Below, piece by piece: positions 34,944 through 40,956 of a DNA stretch of 40,956 nucleotides. This DNA is from Leisingera sp. ANG-Vp (GTDB lineage Bacteria > Pseudomonadota > Alphaproteobacteria > Rhodobacterales > Rhodobacteraceae). How positions within the stretch are numbered: the stretch's first letter is position 1; every line of letters starts with the position of its first letter. The position numbers and the translations under genes were made by a program. The notes beneath the pieces were generated by a model that was given only the letters and a program-made list of their open reading frames with translations, was not told the origin of the DNA and searched no databases. The stretch spans positions 1 to 40,956 of the forward strand of contig NZ_JWLD01000068.1 in the NCBI RefSeq assembly GCF_000813725.1. Direction: 5' to 3'.

Positions 34944-35950
34944 CAGGTGTCAGACAATGTAAAGCCCTGCGGAAACGGGTCGGAGGGATCAAGGCCGATC
35001 TGGCTGATGCCATAAACCCAGCACTGGCCTGAGACGCGGTTCCGCGTTGCGGTGAAGGGGCCGCTGCGGGTTTCGCCGAGGAATTCGGTTGCGAATTCGC
35101 CGCCGATGATGGAGCGGGTCAGCATCCGCGCGCCGGGTTGCACCAGCCCCCGGGCGTGGCGCGCGGCCATGTTGGCGTTGGAGCCGGTGCCGCAGGGAGA
35201 ACGGTCGGCGCGGCCCGGGCGCAGGGTGGTGCAGGTGCGGATGGCACCGTCCGGCTCGGCGCTGCGGAACATCACATAGGCTAGGCCGTTGAGTGCCGGG
35301 GTGGTTGGATGCAGCACTTCGGTGCGTTCGGCGATCAGGTTGCGCAGTGCAACGCCGGTCATCGCCAGCTTGCGGGCGTTTTCCGGCGTGATGGAGAGTC
35401 CCAGCTGGTCCGCATCCACCAGCGCATAGAACACGCCGCCGAAGCAGAGGTCGTAGGTGAGACGGCCCCACTCCGGGGTGTTGATCACCGCGTCCTTGGC
35501 CGCCACGAAGGCGGGCGGCATGTCGAGAGTGACGCGGGTGACTTTGCCGTCCTGGCAGGCGGCTGTGGCGCGGACCAGGCCTGCGGCGGTGTCGAGGACC
35601 ACTTCGGTTTCCGGTTCCTGCATGGGTTTCATGCCGGTCTCCAGGATCGCGGTCACTGCGCACATGGCGTTGGAGCCGGACATGGCGTGGGCCTGGTCCG
35701 GCTGCAGCACGATGAAGCCGGTGTCGGCCTCGGGCGGGGTGGCAGGGGGCAGCAGCACGACGGAGCCTGCGGGTCCCGAGCGCGGTTCGGAGCACAAGAG
35801 GCGGCGGAGGCTGTCGTCCTGTGTGTTCAGGTAGTCCAGCTTGTCCGCCATCGTGGTGCCGGGGATGCCGAGGAGGCCGCCGGTCACGACGCGGCCGATT
35901 TCACCGGCGCAATGCACGTCGACGGTTTGCAGGGTGCGGGTCCAGCGCAT
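34934..35950 (-). CDS. Proline-racemase-superfamily enzyme (hydroxyproline epimerase/dehydratase type, Ser/Cys active site)
   Basis: The 338-residue product has the superfamily fold and motifs: VDVHCAGEIGRVV near the N-terminus, then HAMSGSNAMCAV where proline racemases and 4-hydroxyproline epimerases have MCGHG, and SPCGTGSNAN. The acid/base pair is therefore Ser91 and Cys253 instead of Cys/Cys. In this superfamily Cys/Cys enzymes are racemases or epimerases and Cys/Thr enzymes are trans-3-hydroxyproline dehydratases; Ser/Cys members form a less-studied group. The gene is the last of a six-gene minus-strand operon with DapA, DadA and aldehyde-dehydrogenase genes, which points to hydroxyproline or a related imino acid. 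AGGAG precedes the start at 35950. Epimerase versus dehydratase activity is open. Confidence 0.93.
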   Translation of the reverse strand: MRWTRTLQTVDVHCAGEIGRVVTGGLLGIPGTTMADKLDYLNTQDDSLRRLLCSEPRSGPAGSVVLLPPATPPEADTGFIVLQPDQAHAMSGSNAMCAVTAILETGMKPMQEPETEVVLDTAAGLVRATAACQDGKVTRVTLDMPPAFVAAKDAVINTPEWGRLTYDLCFGGVFYALVDADQLGLSITPENARKLAMTGVALRNLIAERTEVLHPTTPALNGLAYVMFRSAEPDGAIRTCTTLRPGRADRSPCGTGSNANMAARHARGLVQPGARMLTRSIIGGEFATEFLGETRSGPFTATRNRVSGQCWVYGISQIGLDPSDPFPQGFTLSDTWGG

Positions 35951-35962
35951 GGGGATCTCCTG

Positions 35963-36718
35963 TCAGGCGACGGCTTGGGCGCCGGTGATTTCAACAGTGG
36001 CTCCGCAAAGATACCCTGCCTCGTCCGAGGCGAGGAAGGCGATCAGGGCGGCGATCTCCTCAGGCTCGCCGATGCGGCCATAGGGCACCAGCGCGTTGAG
36101 GTCTGCAAGGCTGCGGCCGGAGCGGGCGAGGTTGCTTTCCAGCATTGGGGTACGGACTTCTCCCGGCGCCACGGCGTTCACGCGGATCTTGTCCGGGGCA
36201 TAGTCGCGGGCGAGGTTTTCTGTGAAGGCCACGACAGCGGCCTTGGTGGTGTTATAGGCGATGTGGCCCGGCGCCGGGTGCCGCCCCCATTGCGAAGCGG
36301 TGTTGACGATGGCGCCGCCGCCCTGGGCCTGCATCACCGGGATCACCGCCTGGCACATGTGGAAAAGCGCGTCGATGTTGACCTGGAAGGAGAGGCTCCA
36401 GTCCTCGGCGCTGAGCTCCATCAGCGCCCCGCGGCGCATCAGGCCTGCGTTGTTGCACAAGACGTCGATGCCGTGGCCTTTGGAGGTGAGGCCGGAGACA
36501 AAGCTGCGGATGGCGTGCGGGTCGGTCAGGTCGACGGCGCTGCAGTCTGCCATGCCGCCCTCTGTGCGGATTGCGGCGGCCAGGTCCTCGGCGGCTCCGG
36601 CGTTGGTGTCTACGATCCAGACAAGGGCGCCCTCGGCGGCGAGGCGGCGGCAGATCGCGGCACCGATGCCGCCGGCGCCGCCAGTGACAATTGCTGTTTT
36701 GTTTTCGAACCGGTTCAT
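35963..36718 (-). CDS. Short-chain dehydrogenase/reductase, NAD-type (SDR 1)
   Basis: This is a 251-residue classical SDR: TGGAGGIG cofactor motif (residues 12-19), NNAG (about 89-92), and catalytic Ser142, Tyr155 and Lys159 (YNTTK). The residue ending the second strand is Asp37 (IVD), which favours NAD(H). It is 12 bp upstream of the racemase-family gene and 4 bp after the second SDR gene, so it is co-transcribed. Neither SDR belongs to the standard 4-hydroxyproline pathway; oxidation of a hydroxyl on a hydroxyproline derivative or on a sugar acid would fit the fold. The substrate is unknown. Confidence 0.93.
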   Translation of the reverse strand: MNRFENKTAIVTGGAGGIGAAICRRLAAEGALVWIVDTNAGAAEDLAAAIRTEGGMADCSAVDLTDPHAIRSFVSGLTSKGHGIDVLCNNAGLMRRGALMELSAEDWSLSFQVNIDALFHMCQAVIPVMQAQGGGAIVNTASQWGRHPAPGHIAYNTTKAAVVAFTENLARDYAPDKIRVNAVAPGEVRTPMLESNLARSGRSLADLNALVPYGRIGEPEEIAALIAFLASDEAGYLCGATVEITGAQAVA

Positions 36719-36722
36719 GCGG

Positions 36723-37493
36723 CTACCTCATCTGGCTGGCGCCGTTCACGTCAAGAACGGCTCCGGAAAGGGACGATTGCGACGGGCGCAGGACAAAGGC
36801 GGTGAGCTCGGCGATCTCGGAGGGTTCGGCCATGCGGCCGATGGGAATGCCCGACAGAGCCGCTGCTTCTCCATGTTCTGCGATGTAGGCCTCGGACATT
36901 TTGGTGCGGACCCAGCCCGGGGCCAGGGCGGTGGCGGTGATGTTGTCGGACCCGAAGCCGCCCGCGATGCTTTGTGTCAGGTTGATCAGCGCCGCCTTGG
37001 TGGCGCCATAGGACATCGCCTCGGGCCTATAGCCGCCCTGCGCGGCGCGGGAGGCCATGTTGACGATCCTGCCGCCGCCGTGGGCGCGGAAATGGGGGAT
37101 AGCGGCACGGCAGAGGTCGGCAGCGGCGAGCAGGTTCACCTGCACATCGCGGGCCCAAGTGTCCTGCCATTGCTCCAGCGGGTCATCCACCGAAGAGGGC
37201 GACAGGATGCCCGCGTTGTTGATCAGCGCGTGGATGCGGCCTGCTGCGGTTTCCGCCTCTGCCCAGAGCTGGGAAGGAGCGGCGGGGTCGCTTAGATCAG
37301 CCGCGAAGCAAAGCGCTCCGTTGCCGATCTCCTCTGCCAAAGCCTCAGCGGCTTTGCGGTTGCGGCCATAGTGCAGCAGTACCCGGCCCCCCTCGCGGGC
37401 GAGCTCCCGGGCGATGGCAGCGCCGATGGTGCCGGTGGCGCCGGTCAGCAGCACGGTTTGCCCTGTAAGCGTTTGACCTGTCAGATGCGCCAT
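36723..37493 (-). CDS. Short-chain dehydrogenase/reductase, probably NADP-type (SDR 2)
   Basis: This is a 256-residue classical SDR: TGATGTIG (about residues 17-24), NNAG (92-95), catalytic Ser148, Tyr162 and Lys166 (YGATK). After the second strand the sequence is HYGRNRKAA, with basic residues instead of Asp, which favours NADP(H). The N-terminus contains a direct duplication of LTGQT. The stop codon is 4 bp before SDR 1 and the start lies 3 bp after the aldehyde-dehydrogenase stop. Together with SDR 1 it could invert a hydroxyl stereocentre through a keto intermediate; this is inference. Confidence 0.92.
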   Translation of the reverse strand: MAHLTGQTLTGQTVLLTGATGTIGAAIARELAREGGRVLLHYGRNRKAAEALAEEIGNGALCFAADLSDPAAPSQLWAEAETAAGRIHALINNAGILSPSSVDDPLEQWQDTWARDVQVNLLAAADLCRAAIPHFRAHGGGRIVNMASRAAQGGYRPEAMSYGATKAALINLTQSIAGGFGSDNITATALAPGWVRTKMSEAYIAEHGEAAALSGIPIGRMAEPSEIAELTAFVLRPSQSSLSGAVLDVNGASQMR

Positions 37494-37496
37494 GGC

Positions 37497-38975
37497 TCAG
37501 CCTTTCAGATACCAGCCCCAGGGTTTGGAGCGGTCGTAGGTGGTGATCTGCTTGGTCTCCAGATAGTTGTTCAGCCCCCACTCGCCCAGCTCGCGGCCAA
37601 TGCCGGACTGTTTGTAGCCGCCCCAGGGCGCTTCGGTGAAGGTGGGCTGCGAGCAGTTGACCCAGACGATCCCGGCCCGGAAGGCGCGGGCAACGCGGTT
37701 GGCGCGCTCCAGGTCATTCGACATGACGGCTGCGCCGAGGCCAAAGCGGGAGTCATTGGCGAGCGCGACGGCTTCCTCTTCGGTCTTGAAGGGGCGGATG
37801 CAGACGACGGGGCCAAAGATCTCCTCATTCCAGATCCAAGCGTTGGTGGGGACGTCGGCAAAAATCGTGGGTTCGACATAGCAGCCGTGCTCCAAACCGG
37901 CAGGCACGCCGCCGCCGCAGACCAGGCGGGCGCCTTCGGACTTGCCGCGGGCGATGGCGGCGAGCACCTTGTCGTGCTGGCCTTGGCTGACAAGGGGCCC
38001 GAGCAGCACGCCGTCCTCCAGCCCGTGGCCGATTTTGATTTTTTGCGCCTCTTCCGCGAGGCGCGCCAGCAGCGGTTCATAGAGGCTCTCTTCGATCAGC
38101 ACGCGGGAGGTGGCGGAGCAGACCTCGCCCTGGTTCCAGAAGATGCCGAACATGATCCATTCGGCAGCTTCGTCGATATCCGCGTCGCCAAAAACCACCA
38201 TCGGGGATTTGCCGCCAAGCTCCAGGCTGACGGTTTTGATCTCCTGCGCGGCGGTGGCCATGATGCGGGCGCCGGTGGGGACCGAGCCGGTGAAGGCGAG
38301 CTTGTCGACGCCCGGATGCTCGGTGAGCGGCTGCCCGGCCTCTGGGCCGAAACCGGTGACGATGTTGAGGACACCCGCGGGCAGGCCTGCGGCGGTGGCG
38401 ATGCTGCCCAGCTCCAAAGCGGTGAGCGGGGTGAGCTCCGAGGGCTTCAGCACCATGGTACAGCCCGCAGCGAGGGCCGGGGCGACCTTCCAGGAGGCCA
38501 TCAGCATCGGGAAGTTCCAGGGGATGATGGCGCCCGCCACGCCGACCGGTTCCTTCACCGCCTTTGAGGTGAACTCCGCCATCGGCAGCTCGATGTCTTG
38601 TTCGCTGCGGTTGTCCAGCCGTTCGGCCAGATCGGCGTAGAAGTGGAAGCAGCCCGCGGTGTCCTCGATGTCCCAGACGGCCTCGGGCAGGGGTTTGCCG
38701 TTGTCGCGGACTTCCAGACGCGCCAGCTCGTCGGTGCGGCGGGTGATCTCATCCCCCATCCTGCGCAGGATGGCGGCGCGCTCGGCTCCGGTCATGCGGG
38801 GCCAGGGGCCGGTGTCAAAGGCGGCGCGGGCGGCCTGAACGGCGGCGCCGATGTCTGCGGCATTGCCGCGGGCCACCTGGTGGAATGTCTCACGGTTCGA
38901 AGGGTCCACCACATCGAACAGGGCGCCGGATGCGGAGGCGGTCCATTCGCCGTTGATGAAGAGCTTGTTTTGCAT
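37497..38975 (-). CDS. Aldehyde dehydrogenase with ALDH10-like (betaine/amino-aldehyde) C-terminus
   Basis: This is a 492-residue NAD(P)-dependent aldehyde dehydrogenase: IPWNFPM cofactor loop (about residues 161-167), FTGSVPTG, general base Glu252 (LELGGKSP) and catalytic Cys286 (NQGEVCSATSR). The neighbourhood suggests oxidation of 2-oxoglutarate semialdehyde to 2-oxoglutarate, the last step of hydroxyproline catabolism. However, CSATSR and the C-terminal SGIGRELGEWGLNNYLETKQ with the final PWGWY resemble betaine- and amino-aldehyde dehydrogenases (ALDH10 group), so the true substrate may carry a positive charge. The start at 38975 has GGAGAAAAGAC upstream; the longer frame to 39101 overlaps the upstream gene. 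Confidence 0.94.
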   Translation of the reverse strand: MQNKLFINGEWTASASGALFDVVDPSNRETFHQVARGNAADIGAAVQAARAAFDTGPWPRMTGAERAAILRRMGDEITRRTDELARLEVRDNGKPLPEAVWDIEDTAGCFHFYADLAERLDNRSEQDIELPMAEFTSKAVKEPVGVAGAIIPWNFPMLMASWKVAPALAAGCTMVLKPSELTPLTALELGSIATAAGLPAGVLNIVTGFGPEAGQPLTEHPGVDKLAFTGSVPTGARIMATAAQEIKTVSLELGGKSPMVVFGDADIDEAAEWIMFGIFWNQGEVCSATSRVLIEESLYEPLLARLAEEAQKIKIGHGLEDGVLLGPLVSQGQHDKVLAAIARGKSEGARLVCGGGVPAGLEHGCYVEPTIFADVPTNAWIWNEEIFGPVVCIRPFKTEEEAVALANDSRFGLGAAVMSNDLERANRVARAFRAGIVWVNCSQPTFTEAPWGGYKQSGIGRELGEWGLNNYLETKQITTYDRSKPWGWYLKG

Positions 38976-39012
38976 GTCTTTTCTCCGGTGCCGGGCGGTG
39001 CCCGGCAAATGA

Positions 39013-40251
39013 TTAGAAACGATCGGCCCTGTAGGCGTGCATGTCGATGTTGGGCTGCCGTCCGGCAGCGAGGCTGCGCACGAGCTTGCCGGTGGTGGCA
39101 CAGAGAGTGAGGCCGAGCTGGCCGTGGCCGGTGGCCAGGATCACGTTGGCAGCACCCGGGGCCGGGCCGATGATGGGTTTGGTGTCAGGCGTCAGAGGGC
39201 GGCGGCCGATGCGGCGCTGGGCGGGTTCGGTGCGCAGGCCGGGCAGAACGCGCTTGGCCTTCTCCACCAGGATTTCGGCGCGCTTCCAGTTCGGCTCGGC
39301 GTCAAGGCCGGCAAATTCGATGCTGCCTGCGACGGCCAGCCCGCTTTCATAAGGCGTGATGCCAAAGCCGCCCTTGGCGTAGACCATGGCGTGGGTGACA
39401 TCGACGCCCGGGGCCGTGAGGCTGGTCTGGTAGCCGATGACGCCTTCCATCTGGATCGAAACGCCCAGATCGCGGGCCAGATTTTTGGACCAGGCGCCGG
39501 CTGCCAGGACGTATTGGTCGCCAGTGATGGTCTCGCCGCTTTCGGTCCGCACACCTGCAGCGCCGCTGCCGTTTTGCAGGAAACCGGTGGCGCGCGCGTG
39601 TTTCACCGTGCCGCCGCGTTCGGTGAAAACACGGTGCAGCTCGGTCACGAACCGTTTGGTGTCCACCACTGAGCGCCAGTCGCGGAACACGGTGGCGCAG
39701 GAGAAATCACCGGCGATGGAGGGTTCCATTTCTTTGGCGTCCTGCCCGCTGATCTCGTCGATCTGGAAGCCGAGCGCGCGGCGCATGTCATGGAAGCCGC
39801 GCTCATGCGCCAGTTCTTCTGGGCTGTCGTAAAGCTCCATCACCGGCGTGCTGCGCAGCAGGCCGGACAGGCCGTAGCGTGCCAGCATGGCCTGCAGATC
39901 GGCCAGCGAGGGAAGGGTGAGGGCAGAGATGTCCTCGCTGATGGCTTTGATCCGGCTGGCCCGGGCGTTGGCGGCAAAGCGCAGGAACCAGGGCAGTACC
40001 CCCAGCGCGGATGAGGCGCGCAGGGTCAACGGCCCCAGCGGGTCCAGCAGCCAGCCCGGCGCCTTCATCATGATGCCGGGCTTGGAGAGCGGGATCACTT
40101 CGCTGACGGCGATGGATCCGCAGGAGGCCCAGCTGGCGCCCTCGCCGATGGGGCCGGGTTCCAGCACGGTGACCTGATGGCCGTCATCCTGCAGCTCCAG
40201 CGCGCAAGCGATACCGACAACGCCGCCGCCGATGACCACGATATGGCTCAT
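39013..40251 (-). CDS. FAD-dependent D-amino-acid dehydrogenase-type oxidoreductase (DadA-like)
   Basis: This is a 412-residue DAO-family flavoprotein. The N-terminal Rossmann dinucleotide-binding motif is VVIGGGVVGIACALELQDDG, followed by VTVLE, then GASWASCGSIAVSEVIPLSKPG typical of DadA-like enzymes, and near the C-terminus RRPLTPDTKPIIGPAPG and ATGHGQLGLTL, the second FAD-contact region. In the hydroxyproline pathway such an enzyme oxidises cis-4-hydroxy-D-proline to pyrroline-4-hydroxy-2-carboxylate, passing electrons to the membrane. It is cotranscribed with the aldehyde dehydrogenase (37 bp gap). AGGA lies upstream of the start at 40251. The exact substrate is inferred from context. 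Confidence 0.92.
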   Translation of the reverse strand: MSHIVVIGGGVVGIACALELQDDGHQVTVLEPGPIGEGASWASCGSIAVSEVIPLSKPGIMMKAPGWLLDPLGPLTLRASSALGVLPWFLRFAANARASRIKAISEDISALTLPSLADLQAMLARYGLSGLLRSTPVMELYDSPEELAHERGFHDMRRALGFQIDEISGQDAKEMEPSIAGDFSCATVFRDWRSVVDTKRFVTELHRVFTERGGTVKHARATGFLQNGSGAAGVRTESGETITGDQYVLAAGAWSKNLARDLGVSIQMEGVIGYQTSLTAPGVDVTHAMVYAKGGFGITPYESGLAVAGSIEFAGLDAEPNWKRAEILVEKAKRVLPGLRTEPAQRRIGRRPLTPDTKPIIGPAPGAANVILATGHGQLGLTLCATTGKLVRSLAAGRQPNIDMHAYRADRF

Positions 40252-40315
40252 GTCTGTCTTGTCCTAAAAAGCCCGGAAACGGCGCATCTGCGCCGCCTCC
40301 GGTCAGGGAGAGAGG

Positions 40316-40956
40316 TTACCAGTTCAGGATCGGTTCCATCGCGGTGCGGAACTCGGCCTTTTCCTGATCCGTGAGCGGGCCCAGCGGCGCGCGGCATTCA
40401 CCGACGGGCAGGCCCTGCAGCTCGCAGCCGTATTTGATCTTCTGCACGAACTTGCCGGATTCCAGGATGTTCATGGCGCGGTAGAGAGTCTTCATCATCT
40501 CTTTCGCCTTATCCAGATCGCCCGCCTTGTAGGTGCGGTCCAGGTCGCAGCAGGCCTTGGCCATGCAGTTGGACGGGCCGCAGATCCAGCTGTCCGCACC
40601 CCAGAACATGAAGTCCAGCGCAATGTCGTCAGAGCCGGAGACCAGCTGGATCTTGCCCTCGTAGCGCGAGGCGATGTCGATCGCGCGCTGCAGCACGCCG
40701 GAGCTTTCCTTGATGCCGATGACACGTGGGTTATCGGCGAAATGGTCCATCAGTTCGAAGCTGATGTCGTTGCCGTCCTTCAGCGGGTAGGAGTAGAGCA
40801 CCAGGTTCACGTCGACCTCGGCCAGCACGGTCTCATAGTGCTTGATCAGTTCTTCCTGGGTCGGGCGGGTGTAGAAGGGCGGCGCCAGCAGCACATTGTC
40901 ATAGCCGATGTCCTTGGCCATGGCGGTCTGCTCGATCACTTCGCGTGTGGCGGGGG
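40316..40956 (-). CDS. DapA-family lyase/deaminase (partial, N-terminus off the right edge)
   Basis: This is a dihydrodipicolinate-synthase-superfamily TIM-barrel enzyme; the last ~213 residues are visible and translation continues past the edge. The Schiff-base lysine is in VIGIKESSG, and the triad tyrosine region is LYSYPLKDG, where DHDPS has YNxP. LVSGSDD and GADSWICGPSNCMAK follow, as in the family. In the hydroxyproline pathway a DapA homologue deaminates and dehydrates pyrroline-4-hydroxy-2-carboxylate to 2-oxoglutarate semialdehyde; that role is likely here from context. Other family roles such as 5-dehydro-4-deoxyglucarate dehydratase are not excluded. It is the most upstream visible gene of the operon; regulator and transporter may lie to the right. 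Confidence 0.9.
   Translation of the reverse strand, partial: PATREVIEQTAMAKDIGYDNVLLAPPFYTRPTQEELIKHYETVLAEVDVNLVLYSYPLKDGNDISFELMDHFADNPRVIGIKESSGVLQRAIDIASRYEGKIQLVSGSDDIALDFMFWGADSWICGPSNCMAKACCDLDRTYKAGDLDKAKEMMKTLYRAMNILESGKFVQKIKYGCELQGLPVGECRAPLGPLTDQEKAEFRTAMEPILNW

Noticed and set aside
35309-38567. Long plus-strand open frames antisense to the catabolic operon
   Set aside because: The minus-strand genes have complete catalytic motifs and tight operon spacing; the plus-strand frames are shadows.

Overview
The window looks like a chromosomal segment of a GC-rich alphaproteobacterium, most likely a marine Rhodobacteraceae (Roseobacter-group) species. The indications are a class I lysyl-tRNA synthetase, a bacterial homologue of the complex I 18 kDa subunit next to uvrB, Tat-type leaders, and an FNR/FnrL-type box in front of a universal stress gene. 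This placement is inference; there is no rRNA or other phylogenetic marker here. I found no rRNA, tRNA, CRISPR array, transposase or integrase.

Layout. 1-4.4 kb: an ABC ATPase cut by the left edge, divergent from a TesA-type esterase; a cold-shock protein; an L,D-transpeptidase; thioredoxin 2; two paralogous mini membrane proteins; and a compact DUF4157 protein with an HExxH motif. 4.5-6.05 kb: a visibly AT-rich P-loop ATPase gene, the clearest sign of recent acquisition. 6.1-14.5 kb: ettA, an orphan secreted protein, nadD, an EamA transporter, dacB (PBP4), an HxlR regulator divergent from a cysteine-synthase-family enzyme with two operator-like palindromes between them, a Tat-exported cyclase-family protein and a DUF2513 protein. 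14.5-22 kb: a protein made of ~49-residue repeats, a TerB-like protein, lysS with a clear terminator, a frameshifted sulfotransferase and a large right-handed beta-helix protein. 22-31.9 kb: a HugZ/PPOX-like protein, a small outer-membrane protein, an ABM monooxygenase, uspA, a zf-TFIIB protein, a YbaK deacylase, a lower-GC secreted orphan, uvrB, the NDUFS4-like protein and a class III nucleotide cyclase fused to TPRs. 32-34.5 kb: an alpha/beta hydrolase and a DUF4440/SnoaL-like protein translationally coupled and divergent from a LysR regulator.

34.9 kb to the right edge is one tightly packed minus-strand operon: a DapA-family lyase (cut by the edge), a DadA-type FAD oxidoreductase, an aldehyde dehydrogenase, two short-chain dehydrogenases and a proline-racemase-superfamily enzyme. 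The DapA, DadA, aldehyde dehydrogenase and racemase genes match the classes used to convert 4-hydroxyproline to 2-oxoglutarate. Three details depart from the textbook pathway. The racemase-family enzyme has a Ser/Cys rather than Cys/Cys catalytic pair. The aldehyde dehydrogenase has an ALDH10-like tail. Two adjacent dehydrogenases seem to prefer opposite cofactors (NAD and NADP). This operon is the best candidate here for an incompletely described pathway. The best candidate for a defence-like accessory gene is the AT-rich ATPase.

Most gaps are short. Stem-loops consistent with terminators are seen after cspA, the AT-rich ATPase, ettA, terB, lysS, the NDUFS4-like gene and the racemase-family gene. 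Many long open frames lie antisense to ettA, uvrB and the catabolic operon; I regard them as shadows of GC-rich coding.
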